Positions 15,660 to 26,067 of a DNA stretch of 41,632 nt are shown here, one piece after another. The notes under the pieces were generated by a model. That model was not told the origin of the DNA. It made no database searches and saw only the letters and a program-made list of their open reading frames with translations. The stretch covers positions 1 through 41,632 of the forward strand of contig CAMCZG010000009.1 in the NCBI GenBank assembly GCA_945886445.1. Reading direction: 5' to 3'. Both the position numbers and the translations under genes were made by a program. Position 1 is the stretch's first letter, and every line of letters begins with the position of its first letter. This DNA comes from Bifidobacterium breve. Lineage in GTDB: Bacteria; Actinomycetota; Acidimicrobiia; Acidimicrobiales; Ilumatobacteraceae.

Positions 15660-16391
15660 ATGACCGAGCATTGGTTTGAGCCCATTGCAGATCACTTGGG
15701 TTCTGCCTATTTAAGGTATTCCTTCACCAAGGGAACGCGCCAAGAAATTGATTTCATCGTGTCTGAACTACATCTCGCTCCCGGAATGCGGGTACTCGAC
15801 GTGGGCTGCGGGCCTGGTCGTCATGCCCTAGAGCTGGCGCGGCGGGGTATTGAAGTGGTGGGAATTGATATCTCACAGACATTTATTGATCTCGCCGCAC
15901 AGGCTGCAGACAGTGAGGGGTTGGCTGCTCTGGCATCATTCCATCGACACGACGCCCGTCAGATTCCTCAACTTGAGGGAACTCGTGAGGCCTTCGACGC
16001 AGTGATATGCCTGTGCCAAGGTGCATTTGGGCTCATGCGTCAAAACAGTGAAGATGAGCTGGTGTTGAAGGGCATGGCGAGTTCTCTGAAAACGAATGGA
16101 ACCCTTGTATTATCTGCCTTTAATGCCTATTTTGCGGTGAAATACCACTCGGCGGCCGAGTTTGATGCCGATAGTGGCGTGTCGTCAGAAATGACAGAAA
16201 TTCGTAATCCACAAGGTGAAACCAAGGAAGTTTCCCTGCATACCGGGTGCTACACGCCTCGTGAATTGCGACTGCTGTGTCGAGAGGCCGGGTTAGACCA
16301 AATTCGGGTTTTTGCCGCCGAACCAGGGGACTACGGGCACGCACCTCCCAGCACTGAAACTGCGGAGTTTCTTGTTTTTGCTTCTCGGTGA
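15660..16391 (+). CDS. SAM-dependent class I methyltransferase
   Basis: 243 aa. Motif I is RVLDVGCGPGRHALELARRG, followed by the acidic residue in VVGIDIS, and motif II-IV is AFDAVICLCQGAFG. The C-terminal half has beta strands of a small-molecule type methyltransferase (YTPRELRLLCREAGL). The ATG abuts the polA stop (TAGATG), so it is translationally coupled to polA. The substrate is unknown; nothing in the sequence links it to DNA repair except position. Confidence 0.85.
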   Translation: MTEHWFEPIADHLGSAYLRYSFTKGTRQEIDFIVSELHLAPGMRVLDVGCGPGRHALELARRGIEVVGIDISQTFIDLAAQAADSEGLAALASFHRHDARQIPQLEGTREAFDAVICLCQGAFGLMRQNSEDELVLKGMASSLKTNGTLVLSAFNAYFAVKYHSAAEFDADSGVSSEMTEIRNPQGETKEVSLHTGCYTPRELRLLCREAGLDQIRVFAAEPGDYGHAPPSTETAEFLVFASR

Positions 16392-16446
16392 TAGGTTTTC
16401 AAGGTCCTATCCACGATCACCGTCCCTTTTGAAAGCGAATTCCCCG

Positions 16447-17784
16447 TTGTCCGACACCACTATCTCTTCTGCTCCCTTTGGCACCTACGACGCAGAAGGT
16501 AACTACACCCCACGCCAAATCACTTCAAGCGACACATCCTTCGCCGATGCCATTGCAGGCACAATGGTGGAACTCAAAGATGGCCAGCTCGTTTCCGGAA
16601 CGGTTGTCAAAATTGACCGCGATGAAGTGCTGTTGGAAATTGGGTACAAAACCGAAGGCGTTATTCCTTCGCGTGAACTCTCTATCCGCAACGATGTCGA
16701 CCCAAGTGAAATTGTTTCCCTTGGTGAGCGCATTGAAGCATTGGTATTAACCCTCGAAGACAAAGAGGGTCGTCTCTTGTTGTCGAAGAAGCGTGCTCAG
16801 TACGAGCGTGCCTGGGGCGATATTGAAAAAGTTAAAGAAGTCGATGGCATGGTTGAAGGTCTCGTTATTGAAGTCGTCAAGGGCGGCCTCATTGTCGACA
16901 TCGGACTTCGCGGTTTCTTGCCAGCGTCACTTGTTGAACTTCGTCGCGTCCGCGACCTTCAGCCGTACATGGGCAAGGTCTTGCAAGCAAAAATCATTGA
17001 ACTCGACCGCAACCGCAACAATGTTGTGTTGTCGCGTCGTGGTTTCCTTGAAGAAACACAAAAAGAGCAGCGCGACGACTTCCTCGTGCATCTCAAGCCA
17101 GGCGAAATCCGTACCGGAATCGTGTCGAGCGTCGTTGCATTCGGTGCATTCGTCGACTTGGGTGGCATGGACGGACTCATCCACGTTTCAGAGCTTTCAT
17201 GGAAGCACGTCGATCACCCAGGTTCAGTTGTTGCAATTGGCGACGAAGTAACTGTTCAGGTTCTCGATGTAGACATGAGCCGCGAGCGCATTAGCTTGTC
17301 ATTGAAGGCCACGCAGCAAGATCCATGGCAAGAATTCGCCAGCTCACATGAAGTGGGTCAGCTTGTTTATGGTCGCGTCACAAAACTCGTTCCATTCGGT
17401 GGTTTCGTTCAAGTTGGCGATGGCATCGAAGGTCTTGTTCACATCTCGGAAATGTCGGCTCACCATGTCGATTCACCAGAGCAAGTGGTTACCCCCGGTG
17501 AAGAGTTGTGGGTCAAAATTATCGACCTCGATCTTGCGCGTCGACGCATCAGCATTTCTATCAAGCAAGCTGCCGAAGGCGGAGAGCTTGCCGAAGAGTA
17601 CCGCAGCCACTTTGAAGTTGATGAACAAGGCAACTGGGTTGGTGGCGACGATGCAGAGCGCGAAGCAGCATGGGCCGACTACTACAAAGAGTACGGCGAG
17701 GGTGAAGCGCCACCTGCAGCAGCAGAAGCAGTAGCTGAAGTTGCCGCTGTGGTTGAAGAAGTACCCGCCGCACCTGCTGAGTAA
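16447..17784 (+). CDS. rpsA: 30S ribosomal protein S1
   Basis: 445 aa from a TTG at 16447; the open frame reaches upstream into the methyltransferase gene, which is unlikely to be translated here. There are four S1/OB repeats, starting near DGQLVSGTVVKIDRDEVLL, DGMVEGLVIEVVKGGLIVD, GEIRTGIVSSVVAFGAFVD and GQLVYGRVTKLVPFGGFVQ. The protein binds mRNA on the small subunit. The C-terminal tail from about residue 395 is acidic then Ala/Glu/Pro-rich, variable in the family. Only a weak purine run precedes the TTG, so the exact start is the least certain part. coaE follows 12 nt later. Confidence 0.93.
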   Translation: MSDTTISSAPFGTYDAEGNYTPRQITSSDTSFADAIAGTMVELKDGQLVSGTVVKIDRDEVLLEIGYKTEGVIPSRELSIRNDVDPSEIVSLGERIEALVLTLEDKEGRLLLSKKRAQYERAWGDIEKVKEVDGMVEGLVIEVVKGGLIVDIGLRGFLPASLVELRRVRDLQPYMGKVLQAKIIELDRNRNNVVLSRRGFLEETQKEQRDDFLVHLKPGEIRTGIVSSVVAFGAFVDLGGMDGLIHVSELSWKHVDHPGSVVAIGDEVTVQVLDVDMSRERISLSLKATQQDPWQEFASSHEVGQLVYGRVTKLVPFGGFVQVGDGIEGLVHISEMSAHHVDSPEQVVTPGEELWVKIIDLDLARRRISISIKQAAEGGELAEEYRSHFEVDEQGNWVGGDDAEREAAWADYYKEYGEGEAPPAAAEAVAEVAAVVEEVPAAPAE

Positions 17785-17796
17785 TTTTTCAACAAC

Positions 17797-18438
17797 ATGA
17801 TACTTGTGGGTCTGACCGGGGGAATTGGCTCCGGTAAGTCCACGGTGTCGCAGATGTTGTCTGATCGCGGAGCCATCATCGTCGACGCAGATGCGGTCGC
17901 CCGAGAATTGCAGCAACCAGGTACCGCCGTACTGCAATTGATGGTAGATGCTTTTGGTTCTGAAATTTGCAACGATGACGGTTCATTAAACCGACAGGCC
18001 GTTGCCGACAAGGTCTTTGGAAACGCTGAAGCTTTGAAAACTCTTAACGGGATCGTTCATCCTGCCATTGGTAAAGAAATGAACAGGCGCATTGAAGAGC
18101 AAAGAAGTACAAATAACGTTGTTGTACTCGATATCCCGTTGCTCTTTGAGAACCCGCGCGAAGGTTTGTGCGGGGTCATTGTTATTGATGTGCCTGTTGA
18201 AACAGCCGTCAATCGATTGGTGAGTGCGCGAGGAATGGCAGTTGCAGACGCCGAGGCGCGTGTCTCGCGTCAGGCATCGCGAGAAGACCGTCGGGCAATT
18301 GCTGACAAAGTCATAGACAACTCGAAAGATGTTGAGTTTCTTCGTCAGCAAGTCGATGAAGTATGGATTTGGATGCAACAACTTCCTGCAGCTGCACCAG
18401 ACGCGGGCAAGCAAATACGTCCTAATGTGAAGAAATGA
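17797..18438 (+). CDS. coaE: Dephospho-CoA kinase
   Basis: 213 aa P-loop kinase for the last step of coenzyme A synthesis. Walker A is [12 protein letters not shown] at the N-terminus; [14 protein letters not shown], the lid segment with RQASREDR, and ADKVIDNS near the end are family signatures. It lacks the extra C-terminal GrpB/UPF0157 domain that mycobacterial CoaE carries. The rpsA-coaE pairing is an actinobacterial habit. Its stop overlaps the uvrB start (ATGA). Confidence 0.95.
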   Translation: MILVGLTGGIGSGKSTVSQMLSDRGAIIVDADAVARELQQPGTAVLQLMVDAFGSEICNDDGSLNRQAVADKVFGNAEALKTLNGIVHPAIGKEMNRRIEEQRSTNNVVVLDIPLLFENPREGLCGVIVIDVPVETAVNRLVSARGMAVADAEARVSRQASREDRRAIADKVIDNSKDVEFLRQQVDEVWIWMQQLPAAAPDAGKQIRPNVKK

Positions 18439-20465
18439 CAGAGGCTCGGCACTCCTTCCAGGTCGTGTCTGATTATTCGCCTGCGGGCGATCAGCCTCGG
18501 GCGATTGCGGAACTCTCTGCGGGTATTGAACGTGGAGAGAAGTTTCAAACTCTTTTAGGTATTACGGGTTCGGGTAAGTCGGCCACTATTGCCTGGACCA
18601 TTGAAAAAGTTCAGCGCCCAACACTTATTCTTGCACCCAATAAGAGTTTGGCAGCGCAGCTCACACAAGAAATGCGAGAGTTTTTTCCGCATAACCGTGT
18701 TGAATATTTTGTTAGCTATTACGACTACTACCAGCCCGAGGCATACATAGCGTCGAGCGATACTTTCATAGAAAAAGACTCATCGGTCAACGACGAAATT
18801 GACCGCTTGAGGCACTCGGCAACAGCCGCACTCCTCACACGACGCGACACTATTGTGGTGGCGAGCGTGAGTTGCATTTACGGAATGGGTGACCCTGAGG
18901 AATATCGCGGACAATTGCTTGAATTGCATACAGGCGTCGATTACGACCAGCGCAGCATTTTGAAGCGCCTTGTTGAACTGCAATACGACAGAAACGACAT
19001 TGCTCTGGGTCGAGGTAAATTTCGTGTGCGTGGCGACACCATTGAAGTACATGCTGCTTACGACGAAAATGTATTGCGTATAGAAATGTTTGGCGACACC
19101 GTTGATCGCATTACCACTATCGACCCACTGACAGGTGAAAACCTCAATGAATTGACAGAAGTCATTGTGTTCCCGGCAACTCATTACGTAGCAGGTGATG
19201 AACGAATGCGGCGCGCAGTTGTTGGTATTGAAAAAGAATTACAAGAACGACTTACGGTATTTGAGTCGCAAGGCAAGCTGTTGGAAGCGCAACGTTTACG
19301 CATGAGAACTCAATACGACCTTGAGATGATGCAAGAAATGGGCTACTGCAACGGTATTGAGAATTACTCAATGCACATTGATGGTCGTGAGCCAGGGGAG
19401 CCGCCTTTTACCTTGCTCGACTATTTCCCAAAAGACTATTTATTGGTTATTGACGAGAGCCACGTAGCAATTCCACAGTTGCACGGGCAATTTGCTGGAG
19501 ACCTCAGTCGAAAATCGAATCTCGTAGAACACGGCTTCCGACTACCATCGGCAATCAACAACCGCCCACTGCGATTCGAAGAGGTAATGGAACGGATGCA
19601 TCAGGGTGTTTTCATGTCGGCAACGCCTGGAAAATTTGAGTTAGCTGAATCGCAGAGCATCGTAGAACAAATTGTTCGGCCAACAGGGTTGGTTGACCCA
19701 GAAGTTATTGTCAAACCCACTAAGGGCCAAATTGATGATCTAGTGGAGCTTGTGAATGACCGCATTGAGCGCGGTGACAGAATTCTTGTGACGACACTGA
19801 CGAAGAAGATGGCGGAAGACCTCAGTGAATATTTGCTTGAACAAGGTTTGCGGGTGCGCTATTTGCACTCGAATATCGACACTATTCAGCGAATTGAAAT
19901 TCTGCGTGCCCTTCGGCTCGGTGAATTTGATGTACTTGTAGGAATAAACCTGTTGCGAGAAGGTCTCGACCTCCCAGAAGTATCTCTTGTGTGCATATTA
20001 GATGCCGATAAAGAAGGCTTCTTACGCAGTGAAACATCACTCATTCAGATGATTGGGCGCGCGGCTCGAAATGTGGACGGTCAAGTAGTGATGTATGCCG
20101 ACAAGATGACCAAGGCCATGACAGCAGCTATCGGTGAAACTCAACGGCGCCGTGAGCGACAAATTGCGTACAACCTTGCCAACGGCATTAACCCTCAGAC
20201 CATTCGCAAAGCAGTGGGTGACATTCTGCATTTGTTGCGGCCAGACTCTGGAGCGCCTGTTCCAGGTAAGGGTCAGCGCAAAGACCGCGAACGCGACAAG
20301 GTGAAACGTGAGTTGAGGTCGTTGCCCGAGCAGGAAATGTTGCGGCTCATTCAAACCCTTGAAGACGAGATGAACGAGGCCGCCGGAGACCTGCGGTTTG
20401 AATATGCCGCGCGGCTACGTGACGAAGTCAACGAATTGAAGCGGGAATTACGCGACGCGGGTTAG
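18435..20465 (+). CDS. uvrB: Excinuclease ABC subunit B
   Basis: 676 aa helicase-like damage verifier of nucleotide excision repair. Walker A is [15 protein letters not shown], the DNA-clamping beta hairpin is [11 protein letters not shown], Walker B is VIDESH, and motif VI is [14 protein letters not shown]. The C-terminal UVR motif that contacts UvrC is [19 protein letters not shown]. The ATG overlaps coaE by 4 nt. No GAAC-N4-GTTC type LexA site was noticed upstream. Confidence 0.98.
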   Translation: MTEARHSFQVVSDYSPAGDQPRAIAELSAGIERGEKFQTLLGITGSGKSATIAWTIEKVQRPTLILAPNKSLAAQLTQEMREFFPHNRVEYFVSYYDYYQPEAYIASSDTFIEKDSSVNDEIDRLRHSATAALLTRRDTIVVASVSCIYGMGDPEEYRGQLLELHTGVDYDQRSILKRLVELQYDRNDIALGRGKFRVRGDTIEVHAAYDENVLRIEMFGDTVDRITTIDPLTGENLNELTEVIVFPATHYVAGDERMRRAVVGIEKELQERLTVFESQGKLLEAQRLRMRTQYDLEMMQEMGYCNGIENYSMHIDGREPGEPPFTLLDYFPKDYLLVIDESHVAIPQLHGQFAGDLSRKSNLVEHGFRLPSAINNRPLRFEEVMERMHQGVFMSATPGKFELAESQSIVEQIVRPTGLVDPEVIVKPTKGQIDDLVELVNDRIERGDRILVTTLTKKMAEDLSEYLLEQGLRVRYLHSNIDTIQRIEILRALRLGEFDVLVGINLLREGLDLPEVSLVCILDADKEGFLRSETSLIQMIGRAARNVDGQVVMYADKMTKAMTAAIGETQRRRERQIAYNLANGINPQTIRKAVGDILHLLRPDSGAPVPGKGQRKDRERDKVKRELRSLPEQEMLRLIQTLEDEMNEAAGDLRFEYAARLRDEVNELKRELRDAG

Positions 20466-20485
20466 CACATCGCCCTATATGTAAG

Positions 20486-20491
20486 TAATCT
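20486..20491 (+). promoter_or_regulatory. Candidate -10 box of a leaderless uvrA transcript
   Basis: TAATCT ends 7 nt before the uvrA ATG in the 33-bp uvrB-uvrA gap, and there is no Shine-Dalgarno sequence. The same hexamer precedes bcp at 6 nt. It would give uvrA-uvrC a promoter separate from uvrB. Confidence 0.45.
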
Positions 20492-20498
20492 CGCATAA

Positions 20499-23405
20499 AT
20501 GGTTGACAAAATTATCGTGCGAGGTGCTCGTGAGCACAATCTGAAAAATGTCAACGTTGAACTACCCCGCGACAAGCTCATCGTCTTCACTGGTTTATCG
20601 GGTTCGGGCAAATCGAGTTTGGCCTTCGACACCATCTATGCAGAAGGCCAGCGCAGGTATGTAGAAAGCCTCAGCGCCTATGCCAGGCAATTCCTAGGGC
20701 AGATGGACAAGCCCGATGTCGACCACATTGAAGGTTTGTCTCCTGCTATTTCCATCGATCAGAAATCAGCGTCGCGTAATCCGCGTTCTACCGTTGGAAC
20801 CATTACAGAGGTCTACGACTATTTACGGCTGTTGTATGCCCGCATTGGGGTTCAGCATTGCCCGAAAGATGGCACTGCCCTGAAAAGGCAAACGCCGCAG
20901 CAAATTGTCGACCGTGTTCTACAACTTCCAGATGGAACGCGTTTCCAAGTTCTTGCGCCCGTTGTGCGCGGACGTAAAGGCGAGTACGACACATTATTGG
21001 GCGAACTTGCTGGTCAGGGTTATGTGCGTGCGCGGGTCGACGGGGAGCTCGTTGATATCGCAGATTTTTTAAAACAGGAAAAGCGCTTAGCTCGCTATGA
21101 GCAACATTCCATTGAAGTTGTCATAGACCGTTTGGTGAAAAAAGCGAATATCTCTCGTCGACTGACAGACAGTTTAGAAACGGCTCTTCGACTTGCTGAG
21201 GGCGTTGCAGAAATCGAATTGATGGGAGCAAATGGAGACGAGAGTGAAATATTAACTTTCAGTCAGCACTTGGCGTGTCCGAAGTGTGGAGACAGTTTCG
21301 ATGAACCTGCGCCACGTAACTTCTCCTTTAACTCTCCTTATGGAGCATGTGAGAATTGTGACGGTCTAGGAACAAAGTTTGAAGTTGATGCCGATCTCGT
21401 CATTCCCAATACTGATCTTGCAATTACCGAAAGTGCTATTGCTCCTTGGCGTTCTGCGCATACCCAGTATTTCAATCGCATGCTCGAATCGGTTGCCGAA
21501 AAGTACAAGATTCCACTCACGAAACCCTTTGCCAAACTCAATGAAAAGCAGAAGCACATTGTGTTGAATGGTGTTGAAGAGGGCTTAGTAGTCAAGTACA
21601 AAAATCGTTACGGTCGTGTGCGTACCTTTAATACCCATTATGAAGGTGTGATTCCATGGATTAAACGACGTCATGAAGCTGCAGAAAGCGATTGGTCACG
21701 TGAGCAGTACGAGACCTATATGCGTGAAGTGCCATGCACTGCCTGTAAGGGTGCACGACTAAAGCCTTCATCTTTGGCAGTCACCATTAATGACAAAAGC
21801 ATCTCTGAGGTCTGTGAGATGCCCATTGCCGATTCTGCGCAGTTCCTTGAAAAATTGGTGCTCAGCGATCGAGACAAGATGATTGCAGAGCGTGTTACCA
21901 AGGAAATTAATGCACGACTTGGGTTCTTGCTCGACGTGGGGTTGAACTACCTCACACTCATGCGCAATGCCGGAACTTTGGCTGGTGGTGAAGCGCAAAG
22001 AATTCGACTCGCAAGCCAAATTGGCTCGGGGTTGGTCGGCACCTTGTATGTGCTCGATGAGCCATCTATTGGTCTTCACCAAAGAGACAACAAGCGCCTC
22101 ATTGAAACGCTTGTTCGATTGCGCGACTTAGGGAACACGGTGCTTGTGGTTGAACACGATGAAGACACCATTCGTGAGAGTGATTGGATTGTTGACATTG
22201 GCCCCGGCGCTGGAGAGCATGGCGGGGAAGTGGTGTACAGCGGTCAGGTGTCTGGCATTGGAAAGGTTGCCGAATCTATTACCGGCCAATACCTATCTGG
22301 GAAGCGTTGCATCCCGGTTCCTGAAATACGACGCCAACCGAACAAGGAACACATTGTGGTGAGGGGTGCTCGTGAACACAACTTGCAGAACATCGATGTG
22401 AAGTTTCCACTTGGTTGTTTGGTTGCAGTAACAGGTGTGTCGGGAAGCGGCAAGAGCACCTTGGTACGTGACATTTTATTGCCTGCATTGATGCAAAAGA
22501 TCTACAAATCAAAAGATGCGATTGGGCGACATAAATCAGTCGATGGCATTGAGCATCTCGACAAGGTCATCGATATGGACCAATCCCCAATTGGACGTAC
22601 GCCCAGGTCGAATGCCGCCACATACACAGGCGTCTTCGACAACATCCGCAAATTGTTTGCTGCAACTCCTGAATCAAAGGTCCGTGGCTATCAACCTGGG
22701 CGATTCAGCTTCAACGTTGCTGGTGGGCGCTGTGATGCGTGCTCCGGCGACGGCACTATAAAAATTGAAATGCATTTTTTGCCAGACGTTTATGTGCCTT
22801 GTGAGGTGTGTAAAGGGGCGCGTTACAACCGCGACACTCTTGAAATTCAATTTAAGGGAAAGAGCATTGCCGATGTGCTGCACATGCCCATTTCCGAAGC
22901 AGTCAATTTTTTTGATAACCAACCTGTCATTAGTCGGCACATGAAGACATTGGTAGACGTAGGTCTCGGTTATGTGCGTCTTGGTCAGTCGGCGCCAACA
23001 TTGTCTGGTGGCGAGGCGCAGCGGGTGAAATTGGCAGGGGAACTGGCAAAGCGCAGTACCGGACACACCATTTACCTTCTCGATGAACCAACTACCGGTT
23101 TACACTTCGAAGACGTGCGACGCCTGCTCACTGTGTTGTCGCGACTTGTCGACCAGGGAAACACCGTTTTGGTTATTGAACATAATCTCGATGTCATTAA
23201 GACTGCAGACTGGCTCATTGACCTCGGGCCAGAAGGCGGCTCTGGAGGCGGCTTAGTGATCGCAGAAGGAACGCCTGAAGACGTGGCGAACACCCCTGGC
23301 AGTTATACGGGGCACTTCCTACGCCCATTGCTCGGGCTTGAAGGCGATGTGCCAAAACCTGCGAAGGTTGCTGCCGTGAAGAAGAAAGTTGTACGAAAGA
23401 AGTAA
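20499..23405 (+). CDS. uvrA: Excinuclease ABC subunit A
   Basis: 968 aa DNA damage sensor with two ABC ATPase modules. The first Walker A is [15 protein letters not shown] with signature [16 protein letters not shown]; the second is [14 protein letters not shown] with signature [16 protein letters not shown]. Two zinc modules are visible: CPKCGDSF with CENCDGLG, and CDACSGDG with [10 protein letters not shown]. It ends in a short Lys/Val-rich tail. uvrC starts 3 nt later. Confidence 0.99.
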   Translation: MVDKIIVRGAREHNLKNVNVELPRDKLIVFTGLSGSGKSSLAFDTIYAEGQRRYVESLSAYARQFLGQMDKPDVDHIEGLSPAISIDQKSASRNPRSTVGTITEVYDYLRLLYARIGVQHCPKDGTALKRQTPQQIVDRVLQLPDGTRFQVLAPVVRGRKGEYDTLLGELAGQGYVRARVDGELVDIADFLKQEKRLARYEQHSIEVVIDRLVKKANISRRLTDSLETALRLAEGVAEIELMGANGDESEILTFSQHLACPKCGDSFDEPAPRNFSFNSPYGACENCDGLGTKFEVDADLVIPNTDLAITESAIAPWRSAHTQYFNRMLESVAEKYKIPLTKPFAKLNEKQKHIVLNGVEEGLVVKYKNRYGRVRTFNTHYEGVIPWIKRRHEAAESDWSREQYETYMREVPCTACKGARLKPSSLAVTINDKSISEVCEMPIADSAQFLEKLVLSDRDKMIAERVTKEINARLGFLLDVGLNYLTLMRNAGTLAGGEAQRIRLASQIGSGLVGTLYVLDEPSIGLHQRDNKRLIETLVRLRDLGNTVLVVEHDEDTIRESDWIVDIGPGAGEHGGEVVYSGQVSGIGKVAESITGQYLSGKRCIPVPEIRRQPNKEHIVVRGAREHNLQNIDVKFPLGCLVAVTGVSGSGKSTLVRDILLPALMQKIYKSKDAIGRHKSVDGIEHLDKVIDMDQSPIGRTPRSNAATYTGVFDNIRKLFAATPESKVRGYQPGRFSFNVAGGRCDACSGDGTIKIEMHFLPDVYVPCEVCKGARYNRDTLEIQFKGKSIADVLHMPISEAVNFFDNQPVISRHMKTLVDVGLGYVRLGQSAPTLSGGEAQRVKLAGELAKRSTGHTIYLLDEPTTGLHFEDVRRLLTVLSRLVDQGNTVLVIEHNLDVIKTADWLIDLGPEGGSGGGLVIAEGTPEDVANTPGSYTGHFLRPLLGLEGDVPKPAKVAAVKKKVVRKK

Positions 23406-23408
23406 TGC

Positions 23409-25289
23409 GTGGTTACTAAACCACCTACCGGCTCCATTCCTGAAACGCCGGGGTCATATCAATTTCGTGACGAAAACGGCAAAGTCATTTACGTTGGTAA
23501 AGCTAAAAACCTCAGGCAACGGTTGTCGAACTATTTCCAAGACCCCCGAATTCTACATACGCGTACCGCGTCCATGGTGGCTGCTGCTGCCACAGTGGAA
23601 TGGATTGAGGTGCGCAATGAAATAGAAGCTTTGATGTTGGAGTTCAACCTCATCAAAGAGCATCGACCGCGTTTCAATGTTCGCCTGCGTGACGACAAAA
23701 GCTATCCATTTTTAGCATTGACCCTCGATGAGCAATGGCCACGAGCGGTGGTGATGCGCGGGCGCAAGCGTAAGGGAACAAAGTATTTCGGCCCATACCC
23801 GCATGCATACGCAATTCGCGAGACTCTCGATTTATTGTTGCGCACTTTTCCTGTGCGCACGTGTGCTCCTTCTAAGTTCAAGGAGCATGAGCGTTTGGGT
23901 CGTCCGTGTCTCTTGTTTCACATTGAGAAGTGTTCGGGTCCATGCGTCAACGAAGTGTCGTCAGATGAGTATCAAGTATTTGTGCGTGGTCTCACAGATG
24001 TGTTGAACGGAGATGCTGATGGGATCCTCAAAGATCTAGAAGTTGCGATGCGTGAAGCTTCGAGTGCTCTAGATTTCGAAAAGGCTGCACGTTTACGTGA
24101 TCGTCTTGCTGCAGTAAAGCGAGCAACGGAAAAGCAGCAGGTTGTTGGCGACAATAACGACAGCGTCGACGTGATTGGACTCTTTGACGATGACTTAGAA
24201 GCATCTGTGCAGGTCTTCTACGTGCGCCACGGTCGCGTGGTTGGGCGCCGTGGTTTCATGGTCGACAAAGTTGAAGATCTCACCCCTGGTGAGTTTCTTA
24301 ACAGAATTTTGGAAAATCTCTACGGAGACGAGCCCGCAATGGGCTATCCGAAATCGGTATTGGTTCCTTTCTTGCCAGATGATATGGACACCTACACCGA
24401 ATGGTTGTGTGGCATGCGCGGTAGTGCGGTCGACATTCGTATTCCGCAGCGTGGAGACAAGCGATCACTGCACGAAACCGTGACCATGAATGCGCGCGAA
24501 GAGTTCACACGTCAACGCATGAAGCGCGCCAGTGACCACAACGCTCGCAGCAAGGCGTTAAGCGAAATTCAAGATCTCTTGCGCCTGCCAGAAGCCCCTT
24601 TACGTATCGAATGCTACGACATGGCTCACTTACACGGCACCGATTATGTGGGGTCTATGGTGGTGTTGGAAGACGGGTTGCCTGCCAAGCGCGAATACCG
24701 CCGATTCAAAATTAAAACCGTAGAAGGCAACGATGACTACGCAGCCATGAGGGAAGTACTGACCCGTCGCTTAAGTGCTTACATTGCTGAGCGTGATGAA
24801 CCAACCGGGGATAAACCAGGACGCTTTGCATACCCTCCTCAACTACTTCTCGTTGACGGCGGGAAGGGGCAACTATCGGTTGCGATTGAAGTGGTGAAAG
24901 AGCTGGGTCTTGAAGACGAGATACCTGTTGCTTCGTTGGCAAAGAAATTTGAAGAGGTGTTCATACCGGGGCAGTTGCACCCTGTAAATGTTCCGCGCGG
25001 TAGCGAAGCGCTGTATATGTTGCAACGCATTAGAGATGAAGCTCACCGGTTTGCCAACTCTTTCCACAGAGAACTTCGTGACAAGCGAATGAAAGAAAGC
25101 GTTCTCGACGGAATTGCCGGTTTAGGTGAATCGCGTCGCACACGGCTCGTGAAAGAGCTCGGCACATTGAAAGCAGTGAAGGAAACGCCACTTGACCAAT
25201 TGCAGGCATTACCGTGGTTGCCTGACGCTGTTGCCTTGGCAATATTCCAAAAGATTCACGGAGACAGCAGCGATACCCCTACAGAGTGA
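23409..25289 (+). CDS. uvrC: Excinuclease ABC subunit C
   Basis: 626 aa nuclease that makes both incisions during nucleotide excision repair. The N-terminal GIY-YIG domain (PETPGSYQFRDENGKVIYVG, KAKNLRQRLSNYF) is followed by a UVR motif for UvrB (LDFEKAARLRDRLAAVKRA). The RNase H-like domain has IECYDMAHLHGTDYVGSMVV. A tandem helix-hairpin-helix ends the protein. The GTG is required because the ATG four bases earlier is in another frame and stops after four codons. Confidence 0.98.
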   Translation: MVTKPPTGSIPETPGSYQFRDENGKVIYVGKAKNLRQRLSNYFQDPRILHTRTASMVAAAATVEWIEVRNEIEALMLEFNLIKEHRPRFNVRLRDDKSYPFLALTLDEQWPRAVVMRGRKRKGTKYFGPYPHAYAIRETLDLLLRTFPVRTCAPSKFKEHERLGRPCLLFHIEKCSGPCVNEVSSDEYQVFVRGLTDVLNGDADGILKDLEVAMREASSALDFEKAARLRDRLAAVKRATEKQQVVGDNNDSVDVIGLFDDDLEASVQVFYVRHGRVVGRRGFMVDKVEDLTPGEFLNRILENLYGDEPAMGYPKSVLVPFLPDDMDTYTEWLCGMRGSAVDIRIPQRGDKRSLHETVTMNAREEFTRQRMKRASDHNARSKALSEIQDLLRLPEAPLRIECYDMAHLHGTDYVGSMVVLEDGLPAKREYRRFKIKTVEGNDDYAAMREVLTRRLSAYIAERDEPTGDKPGRFAYPPQLLLVDGGKGQLSVAIEVVKELGLEDEIPVASLAKKFEEVFIPGQLHPVNVPRGSEALYMLQRIRDEAHRFANSFHRELRDKRMKESVLDGIAGLGESRRTRLVKELGTLKAVKETPLDQLQALPWLPDAVALAIFQKIHGDSSDTPTE

Positions 25290-25301
25290 GATGAGCAACT
25301 G

Positions 25302-26063
25302 TTGAACCAACCTGCACAATATTCATGGGAAGATCATGCGCAATGGTGGATTGATGGTTTTACGGGTGGTGTTGACCCGGAGTATGTAGAGCAGATCATT
25401 CCAATGGCGCTACGCGAACTAGATGGCTACGCGCGCGTACTCGATGTGGGCTGCGGCGAAGGCCAAATTGCCCGAGTGTTGCAAAGCCGTTCAGGCGTGC
25501 AGTCATTCGTTGTGGGTGTAGACCCAACGCAGGGTCAAGTAGACGTCGCTGTTGAAAGATCTGTTGGCGAACAATATTTGCGCTCAGGTGCAGATGCCCT
25601 GCCTTTCCCTGACGGAAGTTTCGATGCAGTTTTAGCGTGTTTAGTTTTTGAGCACATTGATGCACTTGATGAAGCCATTAGTGAGGTGGCCCGCATTCTG
25701 AGGCCAGGTGGTCGCTTCTCGTTTTTCCTCAACCATCCTTTGTTGCAAACGCCAAATAGTGGCTGGATCGATGATCAGATGATTGATCCCCCAGAGCAGT
25801 ACTGGCGAATTGGTTCTTATTTAGATGAAGCCATCACCTTTGAAGAAGTTGAGCCAGGGGTGAGGGTGAGGTTTTTGCACCGTCCGTTAAGCAGGTATGT
25901 GAACACCTTGGCAGAGCATGGTCTGTTCCTCGAGGCGATGTTCGAACCAGCGCCGCCTCCAGGATTCCTCGCTCGAAGTGCCGATTACGCGTTTGCAGCT
26001 TCTATTCCGCGGCTGTTGTGTTTGCGATTGTGCAAATTCGGCGCGCCTCTTTCGTTAGTCTGA
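25302..26063 (+). CDS. SAM-dependent class I methyltransferase
   Basis: 253 aa from a TTG start; an ATG 11 nt earlier is in a different frame and stops after four codons. Motif I is ARVLDVGCGEGQIARVLQ, the acidic loop is VVGVDPTQGQ, then DALPFPDGSFDAVLACLVFE and LRPGGRFSFFLNHPLL, the UbiE/Methyltransf_11 layout. It lies between uvrC and rapZ with short gaps. The substrate is unknown. It does not look like a paralogue of the methyltransferase at 15660 beyond the shared fold. Confidence 0.85.
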   Translation: MNQPAQYSWEDHAQWWIDGFTGGVDPEYVEQIIPMALRELDGYARVLDVGCGEGQIARVLQSRSGVQSFVVGVDPTQGQVDVAVERSVGEQYLRSGADALPFPDGSFDAVLACLVFEHIDALDEAISEVARILRPGGRFSFFLNHPLLQTPNSGWIDDQMIDPPEQYWRIGSYLDEAITFEEVEPGVRVRFLHRPLSRYVNTLAEHGLFLEAMFEPAPPPGFLARSADYAFAASIPRLLCLRLCKFGAPLSLV

Positions 26064-26067
26064 CAAT

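Noticed and set aside
18300-18434. LexA box upstream of uvrB
   Set aside because: No GAAC-N4-GTTC type palindrome was noticed, and uvrB overlaps coaE, leaving no upstream gap.
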